From NCBI GenBank assembly GCA_913776615.1, contig CAJYPK010000024.1, forward strand, positions 1 through 64,000: a DNA stretch of 64,000 nucleotides. Direction: 5' to 3'. Shown here piece after piece: positions 7,162-15,488 of the stretch. Position numbers and translations under genes: made by a program. This DNA comes from an uncultured Hymenobacter sp. (lineage in GTDB: Bacteria; Bacteroidota; Bacteroidia; Cytophagales; Hymenobacteraceae). The stretch's first letter is position 1. Each line of letters opens with the position of its first letter. The notes beneath the pieces are model-generated. The model had not been told where the DNA came from. It worked only from the letters and a program-made list of their open reading frames with translations, and did no database searches.

Positions 7162-9147
7162 CTAGTTGATATAGCCGACGGTCCAGTTCGTGCCATCCGA
7201 AATAGCAATAACGGTCTTCGAGGCGGCGGCTGGCTTCAGCTCGTAGCCCGTAGTGCTCGACACGGCTGCCGAGCTGCTGGCCCCGTAGATGCTGCCCCCG
7301 CTCGTGAGCAGGAAGGCGCTGGCGCTGGTGCTGTTGTTGCGCAGGTAGTATATCCGGCCGGGGCAGGTGGTGGGGTTGGGGAGCTGGTAATAGTTGCTGT
7401 TGGTACCAGGAGCCAGGCCGTAGTAGCCGCCAATAAGGGTAGTGCTATTAATATCCCCTTGGTCGAGGCCGTTGGGACCGCCGCTGGTGCCGCCGCCGAA
7501 GCCCGTCACCACCCCCACGGCAAAGGTGCCGTTAACTTGCAGGGAGCTGTTGGGGGTCGCAGTGCCGATACCCACGCTGATGGCGTCGTTGCTGCCGCGC
7601 GCGTTGCCGATGCTCAGCGAGTTGCCTTGGCTCACGGTGGTGTTGTTGCCGATGGCGTAGGCGTCGTAGAGGCCGGCATCGGCCTGCGCGTTGCCGCCGA
7701 GCAGAATGTTGTTCGTGTTGGAGCTCAGGCCGCTGCCGCTGCTGGTACCGATAACGACGTTATTGCTGCCGGTGACGCTGCTGCTGCCGTTATAGCCCGC
7801 AGAATTACCGATCATGACGTTGTTGGTGCCCGTAGTCAGCCGGTTGCCGGCGTAGTAGCCCAGCAGTGTATTGCTGCCGCCGGTGGTTTGCTGGCCCGCC
7901 GCGTAGCCGATGAACGTGCTGTTGCTGCTGTTGATTTGCTCCCCGGCCCGTGCCCCTACGACGACGTTGTATACGCCGGAGGTATTCGATACCCCGGCGT
8001 TGAAGCCCAGCAGCACCGACGCGGAGCTGGGCGTATTGTTGCCTATCGATACCCGCCCATTAGAATACACCCGGAACGCCTCATTATTGTTGCGCTTGAA
8101 GACGAGGTCCTGGTCGTTGGTGGTGCCTAAAAAAACGTCAACAGTGGGGGCATTGCCCGATAGGCTCCAGCTATTGCCGCCGGGCGGGACAGCCCAGGTG
8201 TTGTCGCCGCGCAGAAAGGTGCTGCTGCTGGGGGTACCGGTGGCGCTCAGCTCGGCCAGGCCGATGGCGTCGTCGGCCACTTTGGCGTTGGTGATGGCGT
8301 TGTCGGCCAGCTTGGCGGTGGTAATGGCGCCGGTCGTCACCGTCGGGTTGGGGTAGGTGCCGGTGAGGTCGCCGCCGGCCGTGCCGCTGGGGCTACCTCC
8401 GCCGCTGGGCAGCGTCACCGAGTTGCCACCGGTGCCGCTGATGCTCAGCGTCTGCCCGCTGATGCTCAGCGTCTGGTTGGCCTCGCTGCTGAGAATGCCG
8501 TTGGCGTCGGTAGTTACTACCCCGGCCGTGCTCAGGCTGCGCAGGCGCACGGCCCCGTTCACGTCGAGCGTTCGGCTGGGGCTCACGCCGCTGCCCAGGC
8601 CGATGCCGACGCGGGAGTTGCCGCTCACGTTGGCCCATTGCAGTACGCTGGTCGTAGCGCCGCTGGCCCGGTAGCCGAGCACGCCGCCAGTGGCACCCGT
8701 CAGCACAGGACCGGCGGTGGTGGCGTCGTAGGCGAGCTTGTTATTGTCGTCGGAGCTGGCGTTCAGCAACAGGTCGTTGCCGTTGAGGACCAAATCTTGG
8801 GTGGCCGAGTGGTTGCCCAGGTTGTCGCCGGCCGGGCTCAGGTACACCCAGGCGGCCGGCGAGCCGGCATAGTACCAGAAGCCCGATTGCGTGCCGCCCG
8901 AGGCCGTACCGTCGGTCTGATACACCATCAGGCCCTGCGGGGGCGAGGCGATAGCCTGGCGCTGCGCCTGAGTGAGGCGCGGCACGAGCAGGCCCTTATC
9001 GGTGGCCGAGATATCGAGTGCCGCCTTGCTGTTGGGGCTCGCGGTGCCGATGCCCACGTTTTGAGCCAAGGCGGCCGGGCCAGTGAGAAGCAGGGCGGCC
9101 ACCCAGAAGGGAGTAGGGGCGGGCAACCAGTGTAGCTGTTGTTTCAT
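7162..9147 (-). CDS. Tail-fibre / YadA-head-like surface protein
   Basis: This exported protein has 661 residues. I use the Met at 9147 (MKQQLHWLPAPTPFW...ALAQ signal peptide) because the track start adds a charged stretch. After the signal comes NVGIGTASPNSKAALDIS, a start shared by many Bacteroidota surface fibres. A phage-tail-like segment (GDLTGTYPNPTVTTGAI, KLADNAITNAKVADDAI) follows. Then come at least four degenerate repeats of the GxxAGxxxxxGxNNxxIG type (TFIGYAAGQQTTGGSNTLLG, NVMIGNSAGYNG), like the trimeric left-handed beta-roll of YadA heads. There is no chaperone domain and no sorting domain, so how it is anchored is unclear. It is first in a two-gene operon with the type IX cargo gene. 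It is probably not a prophage remnant, as no other phage genes are nearby. Confidence 0.75.
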   Translation of the reverse strand: MKQQLHWLPAPTPFWVAALLLTGPAALAQNVGIGTASPNSKAALDISATDKGLLVPRLTQAQRQAIASPPQGLMVYQTDGTASGGTQSGFWYYAGSPAAWVYLSPAGDNLGNHSATQDLVLNGNDLLLNASSDDNNKLAYDATTAGPVLTGATGGVLGYRASGATTSVLQWANVSGNSRVGIGLGSGVSPSRTLDVNGAVRLRSLSTAGVVTTDANGILSSEANQTLSISGQTLSISGTGGNSVTLPSGGGSPSGTAGGDLTGTYPNPTVTTGAITTAKLADNAITNAKVADDAIGLAELSATGTPSSSTFLRGDNTWAVPPGGNSWSLSGNAPTVDVFLGTTNDQDLVFKRNNNEAFRVYSNGRVSIGNNTPSSASVLLGFNAGVSNTSGVYNVVVGARAGEQINSSNSTFIGYAAGQQTTGGSNTLLGYYAGNRLTTGTNNVMIGNSAGYNGSSSVTGSNNVVIGTSSGSGLSSNTNNILLGGNAQADAGLYDAYAIGNNTTVSQGNSLSIGNARGSNDAISVGIGTATPNSSLQVNGTFAVGVVTGFGGGTSGGPNGLDQGDINSTTLIGGYYGLAPGTNSNYYQLPNPTTCPGRIYYLRNNSTSASAFLLTSGGSIYGASSSAAVSSTTGYELKPAAASKTVIAISDGTNWTVGYIN

Positions 9148-9183
9148 AGGATTCTGTTGATTGTCTGATGACAGATTGAAGCT

Positions 9184-9211
9184 CAAAGATAGGGGGCCGG
9201 GGGCCGTAAAA
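9184..9211 (-). promoter_or_regulatory. Bacteroidota-type promoter for the surface operon
   Basis: On the minus strand TATCTTTG (9191-9184) matches the -7 box TAnnTTTG. TTTT lies 16 nt upstream as a weak -33 box. Transcription would begin about 30 nt before the ATG at 9147. Confidence 0.5.
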
Positions 9212-9309
9212 CTGCGCAGTACCTGCCGCCCGCTGTCTGTTTGTCAGATAAGGCCCGCCGGGCGCTTTTTCGCCTGAACCTGGAGCGCCCTCCGCGGGTT
9301 TAAGGGCTA

Positions 9310-10830
9310 ATGAAGCACGAAACTATCCGCACCCTGGGCCAGCTCCGCGCCAGTGGTTACCAGCCCCGCACCGTGAAAGAAGAGCTGCGGGATAACCTCA
9401 TTTCCAAACTCAAAAACAAGGAAGACGTGTTTCCCGGCATCTTCGGCTACGAAGAAACCGTGATTCCCGAGCTTCAGCGGGCCATCCTGGCCGGGCACCA
9501 CATCAACCTGCTGGGCCTGCGCGGGCAGGCCAAAACCCGCATCGCCCGCCTGCTCATCAATCTGCTCGATGAGTACATCCCGGTCGTGGCCGGCTCGGAG
9601 CTCAACGACGACCCCTTGCAGCCGCTGTCGGTATTCGCCAAAAACCTGATTGCCGAGAAAGGCGACGACACGCCCGTCAGCTGGCTGGCCCGCGCCGACC
9701 GCTACACCGAGAAGCTGGCCACGCCCGACGTGACCGTGGCCGACCTCATCGGCGACGCCGACCCCATCAAGGCCGCTACGCTCAAGCTGCCGTATTCGGA
9801 CGAGCGTGTGATTCACTTCGGCCTGATTCCGCGGGCGCACCGGGGCATTTTCGTCATCAACGAGCTGCCCGATTTGCAGGCCCGCATCCAGGTGTCGCTG
9901 TTCAATATCTTGCAGGAGGGCGACATTCAGATTCGCGGCTTCAAGGTGCGCCTGCCGCTCGATTTGCAGTTCGTCTTCACTGCCAACCCCGAGGACTATA
10001 CCAACCGGGGCTCCATCGTGACGCCGCTCAAGGACCGCATCGACGCCCAGATTATCACCCACTACCCCAAGTCGATTGAAATCGGCAAGCGCATCACCAA
10101 GCAGGAAGCCCGCATCAAGGAAGAGCAGCGCGGCCTGGTGACGACCAACGAAATCACCCACGACCTCGTGGAGCAGGTGGCCGTGGAGGCCCGCGGCTCC
10201 GAGTTTGTGGATGCCAAGTCGGGCGTGTCGGCCCGCCTCACCATCTCGGCCTACGAGCAGGTGATTGCCGGGGCCGAGCGTCGCGCCCTCATCAACGGCG
10301 AAAGCACCACCTACGTGCGCGTGGCCGACTTCATCTCGGCCGTGCCGGCCATCACGGGCAAGGTCGAGCTGGTATACGAGGGCGAGCAGGAGGGCGCGGG
10401 CATCGTGGCCGAAAAGCTCATGGGCAAGGCCATCCGCACCTTGTTTCTGAATTACTTCCCCGACCCCGACAAGGCCAAGAAGCTCAAAAATCGCCCCAGC
10501 CCCTACAAAACGGTGCAGGAGTGGTTCGGCAACGGCAATACGCTCGACATCCTGCACGACGCCAGCACCGCCGATTACCGCGCCGCCCTCGACAAAGTGC
10601 CCGGCCTGCGCGCCATCGTAACCGAGCTGCACCCCAACGAGGACGCCGAAACCACCTACTTCCTCATGGAGTTTTTACTGCACGGTCTGGCCGAGCACTC
10701 GCTCATCTCGCGCAACAAGCTCACCGCTGGCGCGCAGTTCAAAGACCTGCTCTCGTCGATGTTCACCATGCCCAGCTTCGGCGACGACGACGATGAGGAC
10801 GAAGACCCTAAGCCCCGCCGCCGCCGCTAG
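9310..10830 (+). CDS. ChlI/MoxR-like AAA+ ATPase (magnesium-chelatase-type fold)
   Basis: This 506-residue cytosolic ATPase has Walker A GLRGQAKTR (Lys75-Thr76), a Walker B-like strand IFVINE (residues 180-185, with Asn in place of the usual first Asp), a sensor-1 region LQFVFTANPEDY, and an arginine-rich helix after SIVTPLKDRIDAQI. This pattern is typical of the ChlI/MoxR branch. A long helical C-terminal lid follows. The tail is first acidic (DDDDEDED) and then basic (PKPRRRR). Enzymes of this branch remodel or load cofactors together with a VWA protein, and the VWA gene at 3344-4453 is the obvious candidate although it lies 5 kb away. A true magnesium chelatase is unlikely without porphyrin genes. 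The stop codon touches a copy of repeat family A. Confidence 0.85.
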   Translation: MKHETIRTLGQLRASGYQPRTVKEELRDNLISKLKNKEDVFPGIFGYEETVIPELQRAILAGHHINLLGLRGQAKTRIARLLINLLDEYIPVVAGSELNDDPLQPLSVFAKNLIAEKGDDTPVSWLARADRYTEKLATPDVTVADLIGDADPIKAATLKLPYSDERVIHFGLIPRAHRGIFVINELPDLQARIQVSLFNILQEGDIQIRGFKVRLPLDLQFVFTANPEDYTNRGSIVTPLKDRIDAQIITHYPKSIEIGKRITKQEARIKEEQRGLVTTNEITHDLVEQVAVEARGSEFVDAKSGVSARLTISAYEQVIAGAERRALINGESTTYVRVADFISAVPAITGKVELVYEGEQEGAGIVAEKLMGKAIRTLFLNYFPDPDKAKKLKNRPSPYKTVQEWFGNGNTLDILHDASTADYRAALDKVPGLRAIVTELHPNEDAETTYFLMEFLLHGLAEHSLISRNKLTAGAQFKDLLSSMFTMPSFGDDDDEDEDPKPRRRR

Positions 10831-10857
10831 TGTAGGGTAAGCTTTAGCTTGCCCCCG
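10831..10857 (+). repeat. Repeat family A, forward copy
   Basis: TGTAGGGTAAGCTTTAGCTT-GCCCCCG starts at the first base after the ATPase stop codon. With the inverted copy at 11457-11483 it brackets the DUF4269 gene. Confidence 0.9.
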
Positions 10858-10862
10858 CTAAA

Positions 10863-10897
10863 AAAAGCCCCGCGAACAGTAAGTACGCGGGGCTTTT
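10863..10897 (+). terminator. Hairpin terminator after the ATPase gene
   Basis: AAAAGCCCCGCG, an 11-nt loop, CGCGGGGCTTTT, then CTT. It ends only 11 bp before the DUF4269 start codon, so that gene must rely on read-through or a promoter overlapping this hairpin. Confidence 0.8.
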
Positions 10898-10908
10898 CTT
10901 TGCCTCCC

Positions 10909-11460
10909 ATGCTCCCCAACTGGCACGACCTAACCTACCTAAAGCACGGCAGCGCTCCCCAGCGCCGTGCCTTCGACCTCCTCCAGCGCTACCAGCTCCT
11001 CGAGCGCCTCGCCACCCACGCCCCCGTGCTGGTCGGTACCTTCCCGCTCGACCTCACCGTGCCCGGCAGCGACCTCGACCTCGTTTGCGAAGCCCCCGAC
11101 CTGGCAGCCTTCCAACGCACCCTGGCCGCTTTCGCCACCTACCCCCAGTACACGTTACGGTTGGCCAGTACCGCCGAGCCCGCCCTGGTCGCTTTCTTCG
11201 AGCTGGAAGGGCTGCCCGTAGAAATATTCGGCCAGGCCCTGCCGACGGCTCACCAAAACGGCTACCGCCACCTGGTAGTAGAGGCGCGGCTACTCGCCGT
11301 GGGCGGCGCGTCCCTGCGGCAAGCCGTGCTGGCCCTCAAAACCCGCGGCGTCAAAACGGAGCCCGCCTTCGCCCAGGTGCTGGGGCTGCCCGGCGACCCC
11401 TACCACGCCCTGCTAATGTTGGAAGCATTCGACGATAAAGCATTGGCGGCTCTTATGTAG
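10909..11460 (+). CDS. DUF4269 nucleotidyltransferase-like protein
   Basis: A 183-residue protein starting MLPNWHDLTYLKHGS at ATG 10909. The track start at 10849 would read through the terminator hairpin and repeat A, so I reject it. The segment VLVGTFPLDLTVPGSDLDLV matches DUF4269 and looks like the G-x-x-DxD signature of the nucleotidyltransferase fold. A later FELEGLPVEIFGQ strand could supply a third acidic residue. Family members are uncharacterised, so the substrate is unknown. The gene is bracketed by inverted copies of repeat A: one just after the preceding gene, one whose GTAGGG supplies its own TAG stop. Confidence 0.8.
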   Translation: MLPNWHDLTYLKHGSAPQRRAFDLLQRYQLLERLATHAPVLVGTFPLDLTVPGSDLDLVCEAPDLAAFQRTLAAFATYPQYTLRLASTAEPALVAFFELEGLPVEIFGQALPTAHQNGYRHLVVEARLLAVGGASLRQAVLALKTRGVKTEPAFAQVLGLPGDPYHALLMLEAFDDKALAALM

Positions 11461-11483
11461 GGCAAGCTAAAGCTTACCCTACA
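11457..11483. repeat. Repeat family A, inverted copy, nearly perfect palindrome
   Basis: GTAGGGCAAGCTAAAGCTTA-CCCTAC reads almost the same on both strands. It contains the DUF4269 stop codon (TAG) and ends 3 bp before the convergent cyclophilin stop, so it could also act as a small bidirectional terminator. Confidence 0.85.
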
Positions 11484-11485
11484 CC

Positions 11486-11944
11486 TTATGCTTCGGTCAC
11501 CACGATTTTTTTAATCTTATCATTAGGGCGAATCTGGTCGATGACGTCCAGTCCTTCCACTACTTTACCGAATACCGTGTGCACGCGGTCGAGGTGAGCG
11601 GTATTGTCGCGGCTGTGCACGATAAAAAACTGCGAACCGCCGGTGTTTTTGCCGGCGTGGGCCATGCTCAGGGCGCCGCGCTCGTGGTACTGGTGGCCGC
11701 CGCTGGTTTCGCAGTCGATTTTGTAGCCGGGGCCGCCGGTGCCGGGGGCACCCTTGGCGCCGGGCTTGGTGTTGGGGTCGCCGCCCTGAATTACAAAATT
11801 CGGGATGACGCGGTGAAAGGTGGTGCCGTCGTAGAAGCCTTTGCTGGCCAGGTCAGTGAAATTCTTCACGGTGTTGGGCGCGTCCTGCTCGTAGAACTCG
11901 ACTTTCATCACGCCCTTGGGCGTGTGGATTTCAGCGGTTTTCAT
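11486..11944 (-). CDS. Cyclophilin-type peptidyl-prolyl cis-trans isomerase
   Basis: This 152-residue protein is a single cyclophilin domain without signal peptide, so it is probably cytosolic. It catalyses proline isomerisation during folding. Recognisable features are [15 protein letters not shown] (with the catalytic Arg), [16 protein letters not shown] and [15 protein letters not shown]. The start at 11944 ([18 protein letters not shown]) fits the family. The track start adds 19 residues without homology. A glycine-rich insert ([16 protein letters not shown]) corresponds to the usual loop. It is a single gene, convergent with DUF4269. Confidence 0.95.
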   Translation of the reverse strand: MKTAEIHTPKGVMKVEFYEQDAPNTVKNFTDLASKGFYDGTTFHRVIPNFVIQGGDPNTKPGAKGAPGTGGPGYKIDCETSGGHQYHERGALSMAHAGKNTGGSQFFIVHSRDNTAHLDRVHTVFGKVVEGLDVIDQIRPNDKIKKIVVTEA

Positions 11945-12104
11945 GGGAAAGTAGCTGGGATAAAGGGTAGGAATATGGTCCGGCTTACGGTGGCCGGGCA
12001 CCGCGAAGGTAAACCCGGTAACCCCGACCGGGGTTTTGCCCGAACCGAATAGCCCCGCTGCTACGTAAGGGGGCTACCATTTACCTAACCCCTTTTCTGT
12101 TTTC

Positions 12105-12743
12105 ATGAACAAGCTGTTCTTCCCCCTCGCCGCGCTTTCCCTCAGCCTCGGCCTCAGCAGCTGCGGCGGCGATAAAACCACCGAAACGAGCACCACGACC
12201 ACCGAAGCCAGCACCGCCAACCCGGCCGACTCGGTAGCCGCGATGGCCGGCGACTCGGCCCGCATGGCCAAACCCGGCGGCGTGATGGTGGACGGCGTAG
12301 CCATGACCCCCGACAAGGACATTGTAGAAAACGCGATGGGTGCCAAGAGCGTGAGCACGCTCGTGTCGCTGGTAAAGCAGGCCGGCCTGGTCGAAACCCT
12401 GAAAGGCACCGGCCCCTTCACCGTGTTTGCCCCCACCAACGCGGCTTTCGATAAGCTGCCCAAGGCCGCCGTAGCGGCCCTTACCGACCCCGCCAACGCC
12501 GCCAAGCTCAAGGGTGTGCTCACCTACCACGTCATCCCCGGCCGCCTCGTGGCCGCCGACCTCAAAGACGGCCAGGAGCTGACCACCGTCAACGGCGAGA
12601 AGCTGCACATCATGATCAAAGACGGCAAAGTGATGGTCGGCAACGGCAAAGACGCCCCCGCCACCGTGCAAATCGCCGACGTTATCTCCAAAAATGGCGT
12701 CACCCACGTCATCGATACCGTCGTGCTCCCGCTGGCTAAGTAG
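12105..12743 (+). CDS. Fasciclin (FAS1) domain lipoprotein
   Basis: A 212-residue lipoprotein: MNKLFFPLAALSLSLGLSSC ends in a lipobox with Cys20. It is followed by a flexible Thr/Ala/Glu linker to about residue 60 and one FAS1 domain from about 68 to 210. The FAS1 H1 motif is GPFTVFAPTNAAFDKLP, the YH motif is VLTYHVIPG, and the H2 region ends THVIDTVVLPL. FAS1 domains mediate adhesion or protein-protein contacts, and the ligand here is unknown. The gene stands alone and is followed directly by repeat family E and a strong terminator. Confidence 0.93.
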   Translation: MNKLFFPLAALSLSLGLSSCGGDKTTETSTTTTEASTANPADSVAAMAGDSARMAKPGGVMVDGVAMTPDKDIVENAMGAKSVSTLVSLVKQAGLVETLKGTGPFTVFAPTNAAFDKLPKAAVAALTDPANAAKLKGVLTYHVIPGRLVAADLKDGQELTTVNGEKLHIMIKDGKVMVGNGKDAPATVQIADVISKNGVTHVIDTVVLPLAK

Positions 12744-12928
12744 TGAAATGGTGAGGTGGTGAAACGGTGAGTTTTCAAGCTGACCGTGAGCTTGCTTCGT
12801 TATCAGTACATTACTTCATAAAAATGAAGGGAATCAGTCTGGCGCAGTTCCGCCAAACTGATTCCCTTTTTTCTTGAGCGGTTGGTAATTGTTAAAAACT
12901 CACCATCTCACTAGTTCACCATTTCACC
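12744..12928. repeat. Repeat family E pair (GGTGAAATGGTGAG type)
   Basis: Directly after the fasciclin stop lies GAAATGGTGAGGTGGTGAAA-CGGTGAGTTTT (12745-12775). Its degenerate complement AAAACTCACCATCTCACTAG-TTCACCATTTCACC is at 12895-12928. The pair forms a long imperfect stem around the terminator. The right copy contains the TGA stop of the convergent dehydrogenase. Confidence 0.75.
12827..12872. terminator. Strong hairpin terminator between convergent genes
   Basis: AAGGGAATCAGT-CTGGCG pairs with CGCCA-AACTGATTCCCTT, followed by a T-run. It lies inside the family E pair, between fasciclin and dehydrogenase. Confidence 0.85.
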
Positions 12929-13814
12929 GTATTCCCGCGTCTTCCGATACGCGCTTGGCGAAGCTGGCCCAGTCTACGTCGGGCTCGTTCAGGGCCACGG
13001 TGGTGGTGAGGCGGTCGCGCACGATGTTGGCGAAGGGCATGGGCATATCGTGCTTGTAGGCCTCCTGTACCACGAGGTTCATGTCCTTGCGGATGATGGC
13101 GGGCGGTGCGCCTACCGGCTGGTAGTGCTGCTCGGCAATGAGCTTGCCGTAGCTTTTGTAGATGGGATTGTTGAAGAGCGTGCTGGTCAGCATCTCGTAG
13201 AAGCCCACGCGGTCCAGGCCGCATTTTTCGGCTAGGGTCAGGGCCTCGGCCATGCCCTCAATCATGGTGCCGAGCAGGAAATTGCCGCAGAGCTTGGCCA
13301 CGCTGGCCGCGCCGGGGTCGTCGCCAAAATCATAGGTACCCTGCCCGATGGCGTCCTGCGCGGGCTTGAGGCGCTGGCGCACCTCGGCCGTGGCGCCCGA
13401 CGAACCCACCCAGAGCTTGCCGGCCGCCGCCACGTCGGGCTTGCCAAACACGGGCGAGGCCACGAGGTAGGAGCCGTGGGCGCGGTGCGCTTCGGCCAGG
13501 CGACGGTTGGTATCGGGGGCCACGGTGCTGCACGAAGCGTGGATGGCTCCTTTCGGTAGAGTGGTTAAGATGCCATCGGGACCGGTGGTGAGCGCTTCGA
13601 GCGCTTTGTCGTCGGTCACCATCGTGAAGACGATGCTTGCCTCGCGGGCAGCCTCGGCGGGAGTAGCGGCCACGGTAGCGCCCTGCTGGCGCAGCGGCTC
13701 AGCCTTGGCGGCGGTGCGGTTGTAAACGGTCAGGGGAAAGCCCGCCTTGAGTAAGTTGGCGGCCATCGCCGCCCCCATGCTGCCCAGACCCAGAAAGGCA
13801 ATTTTGTCAGCCAT
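12924..13814 (-). CDS. NAD(P)-dependent oxidoreductase, 3-hydroxyisobutyrate dehydrogenase family
   Basis: This 296-residue cytosolic enzyme belongs to the beta-hydroxyacid dehydrogenase family, which oxidises 3-hydroxy acids or reduces the corresponding semialdehydes. It starts MADKIAFLGLGSMGAAMAAN, containing the Rossmann GxGxxG motif. The substrate-binding stretch is CSTVAPDTNRRLAEAH and VASPVFGKPDVAAAGKL. The catalytic lysine lies in SVAKLCGNFLLG. The helical second domain runs to the C-terminus, which ends DAGIR with a stop codon inside repeat family E. I chose Met at 13814, as the four extra residues of the track start lie outside the fold. The exact substrate (3-hydroxyisobutyrate, tartronate semialdehyde, glyoxylate or succinic semialdehyde) cannot be decided. 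Confidence 0.9.
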   Translation of the reverse strand: MADKIAFLGLGSMGAAMAANLLKAGFPLTVYNRTAAKAEPLRQQGATVAATPAEAAREASIVFTMVTDDKALEALTTGPDGILTTLPKGAIHASCSTVAPDTNRRLAEAHRAHGSYLVASPVFGKPDVAAAGKLWVGSSGATAEVRQRLKPAQDAIGQGTYDFGDDPGAASVAKLCGNFLLGTMIEGMAEALTLAEKCGLDRVGFYEMLTSTLFNNPIYKSYGKLIAEQHYQPVGAPPAIIRKDMNLVVQEAYKHDMPMPFANIVRDRLTTTVALNEPDVDWASFAKRVSEDAGIR

Positions 13815-13868
13815 AAGAAAAAGCAAAATCAGAAATGGCTGGCTGTACGCAGAAAGCAGCGTGCGGGG

Positions 13869-15416
13869 CTAAGGCTCGGTCGCTGTTGTGTCGCGGGGCA
13901 GGGCAGGAGCGTCCGTCATCGCTGGCTGAGCGCTGTCGGTGGCCAGCGGTGCGTTAGAGCTGGCATTCACTGGCATAGCGTCGGGAGAAGGCGGTGACTC
14001 CGCTATTTCTTCCTCGTGCTCATCGTTGTCGTTACCAGCTAGCTTACCAGTTAGCGTGTCGTACACAATAACGGGTGCTGGCCGCTGGGCTTCCGTTGAT
14101 AGTGGGCGTGAGGCCGCCCGGCCCGCCGTAGCCAGTCGGCCATGACCAGCCGATTGCTTCACCAAGTGCACAACGCCCCACGTGCCCCCGCCGAGCAGGG
14201 TTAGCCCCATTATCAGCACGCCCCAGCGCTCGGCCCGGCGCAGCGGCCGGTAAGAGGATAGTTTTAGCAGCGGCTGTGCCGGCTTGGTGGCCGCACTCGT
14301 GGCGCGGGGTGGGGGCGCGGCCACCCGGGCCGGCTGGCGCGGCGAGGTTTGGGAGCCCGCCGCCGAAATCGCCGGGGCCGCCGCAGGTTTAGCGCTGGCC
14401 TGGGCTTGGAGCTGCTGCATAAGCCGCCCGAGTTCCTGAATGCGGGCGTCCAGCTCGCGGTGACGATCGGCGAGCTCAGCACGGGCCGCCCGCATTTCGG
14501 CTTCGAGGGCCGCTTGTGCCCGTTGCTCGGCCTGGCGGGCAGCGGCGGGCTGACCGGCCTGGGTTACCTGCTGCCGTAGCTGCGTCAGCTCCCGGGTGTA
14601 AGTGGCCTCGCGGGCGGCGGCTTCCCGGCGCTGCTGGGCCAGTTCGGCTTGCAGGTCCTGGCGCAGCTGGTGCAGGCGGGCTTGCTCCTGCTGGTCGCGC
14701 TGGGCCAGGTCGGGCGCGCCGTAGGGCGGGTCGGCCGGAATGTCTTCGGCCCCCAGCCAGCGCCAGAGCTGCCGGAACTTCTGCGCGAGGTACTCGGTCG
14801 TACTTTCGGCCACGCCCTGTTGATGAGCCACGTATGGCTCATTGGTCAAATAATCAGCCCAATCAAGCAACTCGGCCTCGCTTAGCGCTGCCGCCTCGGG
14901 GTGGGACACTGGCAGCCGCGGTGGCAGCGCACTGGCGCCGCCTACTAATTGAAAATCGTAGTCGGCCGCCTGGCGATGCAGGTTGGTTTCCACGCCCGCC
15001 CCAAAAGTGAGTGGGGCGTCGAACAGCGCCAGGCCCGCGCAGGGCGGCAGCTCCGTCGCCGGCACGCCCAGCTGTTCGCTCAGCCACGCCAGGGCCAGCG
15101 GCACTTGCTGCTGATAGCGCGCCAGCGGATTGCCGGCGGGCTGCGGGTCGGCCAGCGGCTGCCCGTCGAGCCGCCAGGGTAGGCCGGGTAGCTCCGGGAG
15201 CGCGAGCTCGCCGGCACGGGGCGTCAGAAACAGTAAAACCACGCTCGTGGGACGAATGAGCAGCGCATCGGCCGCAACCGGCGTCCACGCGCCCAGGTTG
15301 CCCAGTAGTATGGTGGCCGGGGCCGTAGCGTCGGCGTGCAGGGCCGCGGCTACGGCCTCAAATTGCCGCTGGCGACCAGCATCCGCAAAGGGTACAGGGT
15401 GAAGGCTGACCAGCAT
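13869..15416 (-). CDS. Coiled-coil single-pass membrane protein with possible NERD-like N-terminal domain
   Basis: This 515-residue protein is not firmly recognised. It starts MLVSLHPVPFADAGRQRQFE at Met 15416. Residues 1-150 contain ATILLGNLGAW..., a hydrophobic ADALLIRPTSVVLLFLTPRA strand pair, and NPLARYQQQVPLALAWLSEQ. This order resembles nuclease-related NERD domains, but the catalytic Glu/Lys pattern is not obvious. Residues about 240-355 are a long Gln/Arg/Glu/Ala coiled coil. An Ala/Pro-rich linker follows, then one transmembrane helix (WGVLIMGLTLLGGGTWGVV) near 410-430, and an acidic Pro/Ala/Thr-rich tail of about 100 residues. It ends 73 bp after rsgA on the same strand. Function is unknown. 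Confidence 0.6.
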   Translation of the reverse strand: MLVSLHPVPFADAGRQRQFEAVAAALHADATAPATILLGNLGAWTPVAADALLIRPTSVVLLFLTPRAGELALPELPGLPWRLDGQPLADPQPAGNPLARYQQQVPLALAWLSEQLGVPATELPPCAGLALFDAPLTFGAGVETNLHRQAADYDFQLVGGASALPPRLPVSHPEAAALSEAELLDWADYLTNEPYVAHQQGVAESTTEYLAQKFRQLWRWLGAEDIPADPPYGAPDLAQRDQQEQARLHQLRQDLQAELAQQRREAAAREATYTRELTQLRQQVTQAGQPAAARQAEQRAQAALEAEMRAARAELADRHRELDARIQELGRLMQQLQAQASAKPAAAPAISAAGSQTSPRQPARVAAPPPRATSAATKPAQPLLKLSSYRPLRRAERWGVLIMGLTLLGGGTWGVVHLVKQSAGHGRLATAGRAASRPLSTEAQRPAPVIVYDTLTGKLAGNDNDEHEEEIAESPPSPDAMPVNASSNAPLATDSAQPAMTDAPALPRDTTATEP

Positions 15417-15488
15417 GGCAAAGCGAAAATTAGAAGCCCAAGATAACGTAGAACCCGGCCTGCGCTGCAGCGGTGGCATACCGCTGGC

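Noticed and set aside
7162-9147. Prophage tail-fibre gene
   Set aside because: It has a signal peptide, sits with a type IX cargo gene, and no phage genes are near.
9310-10830. True magnesium chelatase subunit I
   Set aside because: No porphyrin or chlorophyll genes and no ChlH/ChlD layout; the fold alone is shared with many MoxR-type ATPases.
12081-12707. Minus-strand ORF over the fasciclin gene
   Set aside because: A Gly/Val/His-rich antisense shadow. The plus strand encodes a clear lipoprotein with FAS1 motifs.
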